DNA of 9,737 nucleotides from Aquimarina sp. (GTDB lineage: Bacteria > Bacteroidota > Bacteroidia > Flavobacteriales > Flavobacteriaceae). Position 1 is the first letter of the stretch. Each line of letters opens with the position of its first letter. Below the pieces are notes generated by a model that worked only from the letters and a program-made list of their open reading frames with translations, did no database searches and was not told the origin of the DNA. The stretch spans positions 1 through 9,737 of the forward strand of contig JAHDEF010000057.1 in NCBI GenBank assembly GCA_020628975.1, read 5' to 3'. This document shows, in pieces, positions 1-8,012 of the stretch. Made by a program: the position numbers and the translations under genes.

Positions 1-22
1 AGAATTCTTTTTTCGGTGTAAT

Positions 23-724
23 CTAGGGAATAACTGAAGCAGCACCAAGTGCATATCCTAATATTACATCTGAAAGAAAATGACTTCCTCCTTCAATACG
101 ATAATAACCTGCAACCGCAGGTATTGCAGCAGCACCAGCCCATACATAAGGTTTCCATTTTGAATCAGGAAAGAAATCACTAAATACCTGTGCTGTGAAA
201 AAACTAGCTGTAGCTGCGGCAGCCACATGTCCGCTGTAGAAAGAACGTTGAGAATCTTTATCGACACGCTCATCACGGTCTAAAGTTTCATTGTACACAA
301 GCGGGCGTGATCTTTCAATTAATCCAACGGAAATCGTAAATAAAGCGCTAGTAGTCGAAAGTGCTTCTAAGTACATTACGCCTAACTTTCCGGCGCTGCC
401 CTTGGTGTCTTTATTAAATGCGTAAATAAAGGGTAAAGCAAATGAACCATAAAAAGGAATATCACTGATTTTTTTCGCACTTTCAGAAAAATTCCCTGCT
501 GCCCATCGGTCAAATCCGTTGACATCATTTCTGTCTAAATTATTGAATTTAGTATCCGATAATTCATCTTTATTGGCAATACTAATTACCCCAAAAGTTG
601 TAGCCCCAAAACTTGAAACTAACCAAGGAATTTCTCTACTAGCCTTTAATTCGTAAGGATCTTTTTGGCCAAAAGCTAAAGCCGCAATTAAAATTGATAA
701 AATAGAAAGTATATTTCGTTTCAT
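23..724 (-). CDS. PAP2-family phosphatase, secreted
   Basis: This is a type 2 phosphatidic acid phosphatase (PAP2) protein, probably acting on a lipid phosphate or diphosphate on the periplasmic side of the envelope; its substrate cannot be read from the sequence. Residues 1-20 form a Sec signal peptide (MKRN, a hydrophobic core, then AFGQ). The PAP2 signature is visible: RP at 140-141, SFYSGH at 161-166 (catalytic-type H166) and R209-x5-H215-x3-D219. Oddly, the lysine expected seven residues before the RP arginine is valine (V133); R138 lies nearby. The protein ends only 14 residues after D219, at a TAG codon, without the C-terminal tail many relatives have. It starts 9 bp after the phosphoesterase gene, so the two are probably co-transcribed. 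The family call is firm. Activity is less sure because of the altered first motif. Confidence 0.88.
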   Translation of the reverse strand: MKRNILSILSILIAALAFGQKDPYELKASREIPWLVSSFGATTFGVISIANKDELSDTKFNNLDRNDVNGFDRWAAGNFSESAKKISDIPFYGSFALPFIYAFNKDTKGSAGKLGVMYLEALSTTSALFTISVGLIERSRPLVYNETLDRDERVDKDSQRSFYSGHVAAAATASFFTAQVFSDFFPDSKWKPYVWAGAAAIPAVAGYYRIEGGSHFLSDVILGYALGAASVIP

Positions 725-733
725 AATAAGCGA

Positions 734-3700
734 TTAAAAATTAAATAAAAAATTGAATGAAAATCGAGGGCCATCTTCTCCGCTAAATAAATGGAAAGTA
801 CCCTGCGCAACATCTAAACTATTTACCCAAAATCCAATACCGTAATCGGCATGCCAAGTATTTGAGGTGTCGGCAACACTCCAAACTCTACCTACACCGC
901 TACCCGCTAATACGCCTAATTGCACAGGTAAAAATTTAGTTTTAAATGTATTGAAGCTATAGCGAACATCGGCACTACCTGAAAGTGCTGTGTTTCCTGA
1001 AAAGCGCTGGTTTCGGTATCCCCTTAATAAGCCATGTCCACCGATTTGTGCAGCTTGGTAAAATTCAAATTCATTACCGATATTAAATACACTTCGAACA
1101 TCTGTTTTCAGTACCCATTTTCTATTATTGGTAAGGGCGTTATAAAATCCTAAATTCGATTTCACGAAGCCAAAATGTCTACTACTAGTAGTCAAATTAA
1201 AGCGATTTCCTGCCTCGATCCCAAATCGCATTCCGCGAGTAGGATTGGCTTTTACATCGTAACTTTCGTAACTATATCCTGCTTCTAAACCTGTAAACCA
1301 TTGCCTGTCGAAAACTCGGTTTGAAGGATCAAAAAGTGCATTCACAAACCTTCCATTAGTATTTTCAACTTCAATACCCTCAATTAGCGTGTTAAATCGA
1401 AAATTACTACCGAAACGTCCATTTTTTTGTGCTCCAATTTTAGCTTGAATGGTACTTATACGGACACGGTTAAAATCAAACTCAATTTCATCATCATTAT
1501 TTTCAGAATTATTTCCAAAACCAAAATAGTTTTCTGCAAAATTTGGAGTTTTAAACGCCCCCGATACTACTAAGTTATAATCTCCTAAAATTCCAGCAAA
1601 TCGTCCTTCGTAAGTTGCTAAAAAACCTTGTGTCGCAAAATAATAACTAGCACCAAATGTGTGTTTGTAGGTAAATGGATTTCTGAAGAAATGATTTTTT
1701 GTAATGGTTGAAGTAATACCAAGTCGTACCCCATCATCAGGATTAAAGCCTATAGCAGGTAAAACAGCATATGTATTTCTAAATCGGTCATAAGGATTGA
1801 AATGATTGATTTGATAACGATCGGTCAGTATTTTTTTGGCACTTCCTTTGCGCTTTATAGTGTTGGGTTTAGATTTGTAATCGTAAAGTGTAATTTTTTT
1901 ACCGTTTTCAATATTGTAGACATCATTATTTTGCCCACCAATTAATCTGATTTTTATGGGGTTTTCAGCGTTTCCTGTAACTTTAAAAACATCATCATCA
2001 TCTAAGGCATACACCCAAATTTCTTTGGTATTTTTCTTATCGTAAATTCTTTCACTAACCATATCAGCAGGCTCTCCATTTTTGATACGTTGGATACGGA
2101 TACTTGTTTTTCCGTTTTCCATTCGTTGGATATCAATAAAATCATCCTTATCTGTTGCCGTAACAATAACTAATTCCGAAACAAATTGATAATATTTTTT
2201 AGCTGTTTTATCTAAAAAATTTCTTCGAGACTTTATGTTTTTTATAATCTCTTTGGTAGATTTTTCATAAACTTCTACTGGTAATTTTTGAAATGCTTTT
2301 TCAATAGCAGCATCACCAAGTTGCGCTTTTATGTAATCGGCCTGAGCTACCCAATCCTCAAGAGTCGCATTTTTTAACAAAGCCCTATCAAGAACAGCTC
2401 CTGATGCATTTAGCCATTCTATATTTTTTATTTTTGGACCGTATGTACCAAATTGTTTGGCAAATTCTAATACGCCACGAAGACCAGAAAATACGGTTCC
2501 ATCAAAATTTGAAAATACTTGATCACGATCTCTAGGAATCGGTTTAAATATATGATCACCGTTATCTAATTTATATTCCGCCCATCGCCATTGATCTTCA
2601 TGCCGATCCCAATCGCCAATAAGCATATCAAATAATCGTGCACGTATGTAACTAGCTTCGTCCACTTTATATTTTTCATCACGGCGTAAGCGCTCTAACA
2701 AATCTGCTGTACTTTCAATATCATCGGGTTTACCAAAGTCAGGATCATCTTTGTGATTTTTTTCAGGTCTTTCAACAATCATATACAAGGCATCGCCATG
2801 AGTGGCATTGTAATCACCAAGAGTTTTTTGTTTTGGGACATAGAAAAGTTCAGGATTCGTATGTCGCACATTAATAGCGTCAGATAAATCAGGAATGGTT
2901 AAAAAACCATACGGATGCGCAGCGGTGTAAATATCATCAAGCCAATATTCCACCTGTGTTTCATTAAGTAAACTACCAATATAGCGGTTTTGAAAAATGG
3001 TAGATTGCAAGAATTGAATGCCGTTTTTCTTTAGCAGACGCATATTGTATTCTTTGCCATCTTTTGCTTGCAAGCGTAACGATTCCGTTTGATGCCCCCC
3101 ACCAGCACGCACTACTTTTAATCCACCATAAAGCGTATCTAAAAAGGCAACTTTTGTTTTTACGGGTACATAGTATAAAGAGTCGTATCGATTTCCCCAT
3201 ATTGATTTTTTATGTTTTTCGCCTTCCTTCTTAACATAAATTGCTGCTTTTTTGTGAGCAGCTGTTGAGGTAATAATGCTATCTATTGGGTAGGGTGCTT
3301 TTTCTTTAATAATTTCTTTTCTATAAACTAATTTTGGAATTCCGCTTTCGGAAGCATAAAACGATACCCAGCTAGAACCATCTTCGTAAATTTTTAGTTC
3401 AGCAAATCCCTGTTTTCCTAAAGCAAATAATCCATCGTTACTTAAAGTAGCATATGAATTTTTAGATCCTGAACCAGATACAATTTGCTTGATTTTATTA
3501 TGTTCTATGTATTGTATAGAATGCTCGTGACCCGAAGCAAAAATGATATTTTTATAAGGACTAGCTAAAGCCGTAATTTTTTGTACCAACGATTTGTACT
3601 GTTTATTCTGTGTGTCTTGAGGTGAAACCCCGCCAGCCGTCCTAGCTAGCGTAGCAATAGAAGCTAAACCTGGTAAAGGTATTTTCTTTTGAGAAGGGTA

Positions 3701-4441
3701 TAAGTGTTTTACTGGTGCATATTGCCCTCCGTGTGGCCCATTGGTGTATAGGGGATGGTGTTGTACAAATAGTATGGTCTTATTCTGGTTCTTTTTAAAT
3801 TCGCTTTCAATAGCGTTTAAAGCAGCTGTTCTTGTTTTTAGTTGAGGGCAATCATCGTTAATGGTAGGATGCTCGTCCCAATCTTCTAAATACCATTCTG
3901 AATCAAAAACAACTAATTGAACTTGATCGTTAATGTCAAAACTTTCTAAAGCACACCCGTTGGTTGGATGAAATAATTTTTTATCATTAAGTGCTTTTTC
4001 CAAGTATTTTTCTTGTCGTTTGACACCTGATAGGCCTTGATTGTACCAATCGTGATTTCCAGGAATAATAGTAATTTCTCCTTTAAAATCCTTTACAGCT
4101 TCAATTTGAACATCTAGCCTGTGTTCAGAAATAGAGCGATCTTCATGATCTTTGGGCGGCATCCCTGCAGGGTAAATGTTATCGCCTAAAAATATCACAT
4201 GATCTTTAGGGGTAGCATTGGTATCTAAATATTTTTTTAAGGCTTTAAGCCCAGAAGTTGTTTTTCCTTCTTTAGCATAACCGGCATCTCCAATTAAATA
4301 AAATGTTTGTACGCTTTTTTTAGAAGGAAGCGAGAGTGATATTCCTTTTTTTCCAGCATATCGCGGCTGATACAATGCACAAGAAGTTACCAAGCTAAAA
4401 GCGACGCAAAGGGATAAAATAATAGTATAGTATTGTTTCAT
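734..4441 (-). CDS. Metallophosphoesterase fused to BamA-like outer-membrane barrel
   Basis: This is a large outer-membrane phosphoesterase. Residues 1-21 look like a lipoprotein signal ending in the lipobox VTSC (C21). A calcineurin-like phosphoesterase domain spans about 45-370 and shows all its metal-binding motifs: GDAG (D52), GDN (86-88), GNHD (128-131), HH (228-229) and GHEH (304-307). Residues 437-650 form a separate conserved-looking block with GDWDRHEDQW (609-618) and RDRDQVF (637-643), which resembles an atypical kinase core. Residues 800-850 are strand-rich with aspartate-rich turns. Residues 885-1235 are a surface-antigen/BamA-type beta-barrel with the RGY loop motif (1140-1142) and a terminal phenylalanine. 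The chain is full length for such fusions. A promoter box lies just upstream and the PAP2 gene follows 9 bp later. The substrate is unknown; a phosphorylated envelope or environmental compound is a reasonable inference. Confidence 0.9.
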   Translation of the reverse strand: MKQYYTIILSLCVAFSLVTSCALYQPRYAGKKGISLSLPSKKSVQTFYLIGDAGYAKEGKTTSGLKALKKYLDTNATPKDHVIFLGDNIYPAGMPPKDHEDRSISEHRLDVQIEAVKDFKGEITIIPGNHDWYNQGLSGVKRQEKYLEKALNDKKLFHPTNGCALESFDINDQVQLVVFDSEWYLEDWDEHPTINDDCPQLKTRTAALNAIESEFKKNQNKTILFVQHHPLYTNGPHGGQYAPVKHLYPSQKKIPLPGLASIATLARTAGGVSPQDTQNKQYKSLVQKITALASPYKNIIFASGHEHSIQYIEHNKIKQIVSGSGSKNSYATLSNDGLFALGKQGFAELKIYEDGSSWVSFYASESGIPKLVYRKEIIKEKAPYPIDSIITSTAAHKKAAIYVKKEGEKHKKSIWGNRYDSLYYVPVKTKVAFLDTLYGGLKVVRAGGGHQTESLRLQAKDGKEYNMRLLKKNGIQFLQSTIFQNRYIGSLLNETQVEYWLDDIYTAAHPYGFLTIPDLSDAINVRHTNPELFYVPKQKTLGDYNATHGDALYMIVERPEKNHKDDPDFGKPDDIESTADLLERLRRDEKYKVDEASYIRARLFDMLIGDWDRHEDQWRWAEYKLDNGDHIFKPIPRDRDQVFSNFDGTVFSGLRGVLEFAKQFGTYGPKIKNIEWLNASGAVLDRALLKNATLEDWVAQADYIKAQLGDAAIEKAFQKLPVEVYEKSTKEIIKNIKSRRNFLDKTAKKYYQFVSELVIVTATDKDDFIDIQRMENGKTSIRIQRIKNGEPADMVSERIYDKKNTKEIWVYALDDDDVFKVTGNAENPIKIRLIGGQNNDVYNIENGKKITLYDYKSKPNTIKRKGSAKKILTDRYQINHFNPYDRFRNTYAVLPAIGFNPDDGVRLGITSTITKNHFFRNPFTYKHTFGASYYFATQGFLATYEGRFAGILGDYNLVVSGAFKTPNFAENYFGFGNNSENNDDEIEFDFNRVRISTIQAKIGAQKNGRFGSNFRFNTLIEGIEVENTNGRFVNALFDPSNRVFDRQWFTGLEAGYSYESYDVKANPTRGMRFGIEAGNRFNLTTSSRHFGFVKSNLGFYNALTNNRKWVLKTDVRSVFNIGNEFEFYQAAQIGGHGLLRGYRNQRFSGNTALSGSADVRYSFNTFKTKFLPVQLGVLAGSGVGRVWSVADTSNTWHADYGIGFWVNSLDVAQGTFHLFSGEDGPRFSFNFLFNF

Positions 4442-4469
4442 ATAGAATTTATGCTGTTTGTGATCTGAA

Positions 4470-4477
4470 CAAAGGTA
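4470..4477 (-). promoter_or_regulatory. Bacteroidota -7 promoter box for the phosphoesterase-PAP2 operon
   Basis: The minus strand reads TACCTTTG, a perfect match to the Bacteroidota housekeeping -7 consensus TAnnTTTG. It lies 28 bases before the phosphoesterase ATG, in the 79-bp gap after the GH3 hairpin. That would give a leader of about 20-25 nt. A TTTG occurs further upstream, but 27 bp from the box, which is longer than usual, so the -33 element is uncertain. Confidence 0.55.
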
Positions 4478-4510
4478 TTATTATGACACTGATATTTGCT
4501 TTAACAAACT

Positions 4511-4528
4511 GCCCCTAAACTTAGGGGC
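4511..4528 (-). terminator. Hairpin overlapping the GH3 stop codon
   Basis: This is a perfect inverted repeat: GCCCCTAA, a 2-nt centre, then TTAGGGGC. The stem includes the GH3 TAA stop. On the minus strand it is followed by AGTTTGTTAA, a weak T-rich tract, so it could act as a modest intrinsic terminator or as a 3'-end stabiliser for the operon mRNA. It separates the GH3 operon from the promoter of the next gene. Confidence 0.55.
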
Positions 4529-6065
4529 GATGAATAAAAGTTACCTTTTGATCGGCTACGAATGATTCCCAGGCTGCGAATTTTTCTTCCGACATTACGC
4601 GTTCCATTTTTACCTGTCCTCCTTTTTTCTTTTGTGCGCCATTCCACTCCGCAAACATTGATGGAGGTACTAAAGAAACTTTTACACCTTTAAGTGCTTT
4701 TGATCGAGCAACACGATAATTTTTATTCGCTTTTTGCAAATTATGATCAAGTTTAATCGCTAAATCTAAGGTATCTACATTAGCATCAGTACCCAAATAC
4801 CAATGATGATAAAATTCACCATTAATACGAACTGCCGATAATACAAATTCAGGAATTGCCATTTCGTAAGCGGCTTCAATTTCTTTAAGGGCATCATTCA
4901 TTTTTTGAATAGAAAGCTGTGAGCCTACCACATTCATAAAGAATTTTGTGCGACCTGTAATAACAATTTCTGCACGTTCAATATCGGTAAATGCAATCGT
5001 ATCGCCAATCATATAACGCCAAGCACCAGACACGGTACTAACTACTAATACGTAATCGGTATCGGGTTTAACTTCAGAAATATTGAACGATGGCGCCCCT
5101 TGTTTTAATGATCCATCTTCATTTAAATAGGCTGGTTCAAAAGGGATAAATTCAAAATAAATTCCATTATCAGTAACTAATTTCATAGCATCAGTTTCTG
5201 GACGTTGTTGAAAAGCAATAAAACCTTCGGAAGCTAAGTAAGTGTCAATGATTTGTATGGGCCTACCTAATAACTTATTAAAACTTTTCTCATAAGGAGA
5301 AAAGGCAACTCCGCCTGAAGTATAGACTTCTAAGTTAGGCCATATTTCGTGTATGTTGTTTAATTGGTGGGTTTCTATTACCTTTTCTAGCATCAATTCA
5401 ATCCAAGAAGGAATACCTGATAAGGCCCCAATGTCCCAATTAGGAGCTTCTTGCGCTATTTTTTCAACACGCGTATCCCAATCGTCAATTTCTGCGATTT
5501 CTTCACCTGGTTTATAAAAAGAGCGAAACCAAGAAGGAATATTACTAGCGCTAATACCACTTATTTCACCTTCAAGATGCCCATTTCTTTCGGTAAGGTT
5601 TGTCGAGCTACCCAACATTAAAATTCCTTTTTCAAAAAAAGCAGGAGGGAGGTCAAAATTAGCCAAAGCTTCCACTTGTTTAATTCCTGATTTTTTTATG
5701 GCTTCAATCATGTCATCAGTTACTGGAATGCGTTTACTTTTTTTACCAGTAGTACCAGAACTAAGCGCAAAATAATTGGGAGTACCAGGCCAAGTTATGT
5801 CGGCAGCTCCATCAATAGTTTTTTGCCACCATTGATCTTTTAGTTGGTGATAGTCAACATAAGGCACTTCTTTTTTGAATGCGGCTTCCAAATTATCAGA
5901 TTTCAGCATTTTTTCAAATTGGTGCGTATTTCCAAAAACCGTACTTTTTGCAGTCGAAATTAACTGTTTTAAGACTTCTTCTTGCTCGGCAATAGGGTTT
6001 GCTTCTGGAGTAAGTAAGTCCTTAATTTCAATAGTCTTTTTGATGATATTTCCTATTATTTCCAT
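4521..6065 (-). CDS. GH3-family acyl-amide synthetase (adenylating)
   Basis: This is a cytosolic enzyme of the GH3 branch of the ANL adenylating superfamily. Plant members activate a carboxylic acid with ATP and join it to an amino acid; the bacterial substrate is unknown and it should not be assumed to act on auxin. The ATP-binding P-loop-like motif SSGTTGKKSKRIP lies at 102-114. The YLASEG motif is at 276-281 and the YMIGD motif at 351-355. GRTKFFMNVVG at 371-381 marks the hinge into the C-terminal domain, and K486 in QVKMERV is a candidate late-acting lysine. At 514 residues it is full length. It starts 11 bp after the HD-PycTM gene and is the last gene of that operon, ending in a hairpin. 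The family is clear; the substrate and its link to the upstream genes are open. Confidence 0.92.
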   Translation of the reverse strand: MEIIGNIIKKTIEIKDLLTPEANPIAEQEEVLKQLISTAKSTVFGNTHQFEKMLKSDNLEAAFKKEVPYVDYHQLKDQWWQKTIDGAADITWPGTPNYFALSSGTTGKKSKRIPVTDDMIEAIKKSGIKQVEALANFDLPPAFFEKGILMLGSSTNLTERNGHLEGEISGISASNIPSWFRSFYKPGEEIAEIDDWDTRVEKIAQEAPNWDIGALSGIPSWIELMLEKVIETHQLNNIHEIWPNLEVYTSGGVAFSPYEKSFNKLLGRPIQIIDTYLASEGFIAFQQRPETDAMKLVTDNGIYFEFIPFEPAYLNEDGSLKQGAPSFNISEVKPDTDYVLVVSTVSGAWRYMIGDTIAFTDIERAEIVITGRTKFFMNVVGSQLSIQKMNDALKEIEAAYEMAIPEFVLSAVRINGEFYHHWYLGTDANVDTLDLAIKLDHNLQKANKNYRVARSKALKGVKVSLVPPSMFAEWNGAQKKKGGQVKMERVMSEEKFAAWESFVADQKVTFIHRP

Positions 6066-6076
6066 AAGAATAGCTT

Positions 6077-7318
6077 TTATTGGATTACTGCTGTCGTAGT
6101 TGCCTCAATAATTTTTTCAGGAATTTCCATATTTATAAATGCGATTATAAATGCAATAACCGAAGTAATTAGTCCGATAGTAAAAACCACATAAGTCGTT
6201 TTTAGTAATTGATATTTTTTCTGAAGCACTAACCCCAAATAATATAAATCTTTCGTGAGTTGTTTGTAGATATAGTCTTTGTCTTCAATAATTCGATCGA
6301 TGTTTTCTTGATAATCATCGTATGACATTCGAAAGAAATTTCCGAAGAATAATAAATTCACATTTTTGTTAGAAAGTTCTTTATTAGAAAATTCACCTCC
6401 AGACACTTTAGGTTGTGTAGATCGAATGCTTAAAATAATTGAAGCTACGCTAAACAATACCAAAATTAAGGTTGGCCACCATAAATGGTAATTCGATGGC
6501 GAATCTAATTTGGGAATCAAGTTAGCCAACGCCAGCGAAATTATTATGGCATTAACCGATAGTAAAATATTGGCTTTCGTATCGGCTATATCACTTAATT
6601 TTAAATGATTTCTTAACGTAACACGATACATGGTTTGAATGCCACGTTCAGGATTTAGCTCTTTAGCTTTTTCTTTTAAATGGGCTTTTTCTTCTTCTTT
6701 TTGCTGTTTAGCAATATTTTTTTCCTGAAGATTAATCAGCTTAACTAAATTTCTATTCTTGCTTTTTTTCCAATTTTCAATGGCATGTTTGGTGTAAAAA
6801 CGGTGTTGATTTGCCAAGAAATCTATTGTTGTTTCTATCCACTTGCTTTTACTTATTTTCTCACCTAATAAGCCTAGTTCTTTTCGAAGTAACTCACTTT
6901 TTTTCTTGAATTTTTTGGTTGCAACGTGAGCGGTATCCGCATCTTTGATAATTTCTTCAAGTATAGTTTTAGGCTCAACTTCTAATTTTGTAGCATTAAT
7001 CAAATGTGCAACCTGATCAATATCTTGTTGGTTGAAATTTCTATCCTTTAAAAATTGCGTAGCTAAATCTATACTTCTAGCCTCGTGGTCAACAATACTT
7101 TTTGTAAAACCTAAATCGTGAAACCAAGCAGCAATAAGTAAAAGTGTTTGATCGTGATCTGAAATTTGATCGAGTTGTTCATCTACCGAAAGTAATTCTC
7201 TACAGAATAACACCACCTCGACCGTGTGCCGATAACTATGGTATAGCATAGCTTGTGGTAATTGCGTTTTCATGGTTTCAAACACATAATCTTCTATATC
7301 GTCTAAAAGGCTATTCAT
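6077..7318 (-). CDS. HD-domain protein fused to PycTM-like (DUF5706) membrane module
   Basis: This is a two-part protein. Residues about 20-175 form an HD-type metal-dependent phosphohydrolase domain. Candidate ligands are H31, H67-D68 (WFHDLGF) and D126/D128 (KDADTAH), with H78 and H105 as further conserved-looking histidines. Such domains usually cleave nucleotides or cyclic nucleotides. A charged helical, perhaps coiled-coil, linker (about 195-225) follows. Residues 228-396 match the family once called DUF5706 and now named PycTM, seen in LSDIADTKANILLSVNA (241-257). Membrane helices lie near 251-269, 280-298 and 374-396. PycTM proteins are the membrane-disrupting effectors of Pycsar, where a cyclase makes cCMP or cUMP. 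No cyclase is visible here, so a defence role is inference; a housekeeping role is equally possible. The start codon directly follows the protease stop (TAAATG), which implies translational coupling. Confidence 0.85.
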   Translation of the reverse strand: MNSLLDDIEDYVFETMKTQLPQAMLYHSYRHTVEVVLFCRELLSVDEQLDQISDHDQTLLLIAAWFHDLGFTKSIVDHEARSIDLATQFLKDRNFNQQDIDQVAHLINATKLEVEPKTILEEIIKDADTAHVATKKFKKKSELLRKELGLLGEKISKSKWIETTIDFLANQHRFYTKHAIENWKKSKNRNLVKLINLQEKNIAKQQKEEEKAHLKEKAKELNPERGIQTMYRVTLRNHLKLSDIADTKANILLSVNAIIISLALANLIPKLDSPSNYHLWWPTLILVLFSVASIILSIRSTQPKVSGGEFSNKELSNKNVNLLFFGNFFRMSYDDYQENIDRIIEDKDYIYKQLTKDLYYLGLVLQKKYQLLKTTYVVFTIGLITSVIAFIIAFINMEIPEKIIEATTTAVIQ

Positions 7319-8008
7319 TTATATAGGTGTTTTTTTAGTTTCATTTTGGGGGTTATCTTCTCTTTTTGCCTCGATTTCTTGTTCTCTTTCTTGAACGATA
7401 TATATAATTTCATCGGGCGATAAGTAATTCTTTCGAATGTGATTTTTATAGCTTTCTGAAAGGTTGGCATTATCTAGAATGAATCTTTTGGTAGCCAAAA
7501 TATAATCTACCATATTATGATTAATGGCAAACAAATCGGCATTACGTTCTGCTTCTTTTACAAAACCACTTGATAACGCATATCGTATTCCATAATAAAT
7601 TAATGAAGGGGTCGATCGACTTTCATAGTCCATAATATGACCAAGCTCATGTGCCAACCAGCCTACTACTATATTACTAGGTATATCGGTTAATTTTAAA
7701 CTTAGCTGATCTAATTCAAAAGTATCGCTCATGTAAATACGATAACTGCGTTTACGGAAAGGGCGCAATAAGTCCCAAAAATTGGGTTGCGCTTTCATAA
7801 ACGATTTATTTAAAGAAGGTTTAATAATAAACTTTATGGTAACATTTTCCAACTCGGGATAAGCCTTAAGTGCAATTTTAGCTTCTTTATCGATGCTTTT
7901 AGGAATTACTTTAGTTGGCTTCATAGTAGGAATTAGTGAAATGATTAAAAGGAAACAGCCTAACATTATTAATATCCAACGTATTATGCTTACCTTTTTT
8001 AAATTCAT
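7319..8008 (-). CDS. Membrane-anchored zinc metalloprotease (HExxH, M48-like)
   Basis: This is a small gluzincin-type metalloprotease. Residues 1-10 are basic (KK, R) and 11-28 are hydrophobic, giving an N-terminal anchor that would place the rest of the protein in the periplasm. The zinc motif HELGH lies at 120-124 (H120, E121, H124), and EAERNADLFA at 152-161 supplies the likely third ligand E154, with D158 in the ERxAD-like position seen in M48 peptidases. It lacks the extra membrane helices of HtpX and, at 229 residues, is short. The C-terminal 25 residues are highly charged. Its stop codon abuts the start of the HD-PycTM gene, which suggests a shared function, possibly cleavage or quality control of membrane proteins. 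The M1 start keeps the basic residues before the anchor; a start at M15 would lose them. The substrate is unknown. Confidence 0.8.
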   Translation of the reverse strand: MNLKKVSIIRWILIMLGCFLLIISLIPTMKPTKVIPKSIDKEAKIALKAYPELENVTIKFIIKPSLNKSFMKAQPNFWDLLRPFRKRSYRIYMSDTFELDQLSLKLTDIPSNIVVGWLAHELGHIMDYESRSTPSLIYYGIRYALSSGFVKEAERNADLFAINHNMVDYILATKRFILDNANLSESYKNHIRKNYLSPDEIIYIVQEREQEIEAKREDNPQNETKKTPI

Positions 8009-8012
8009 AAAT

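Noticed and set aside
64..276. Minus-strand frame inside the PAP2 gene
   Set aside because: It overlaps the catalytic PAP2 motifs in another phase, which the real gene already explains.
2973..3200. Minus-strand frame inside the phosphoesterase gene
   Set aside because: It is out of phase within a conserved coding region and shows no domain or start signal.
4521..6065. Auxin metabolism or plant-associated signalling by GH3
   Set aside because: The family name comes from plants; no substrate-specific residue visible here supports auxin as a substrate.
5875..6099. Plus-strand open frame opposite the GH3 start
   Set aside because: It lies antisense to the clear N-terminus of GH3 and has no recognisable domain; it is a shadow frame.
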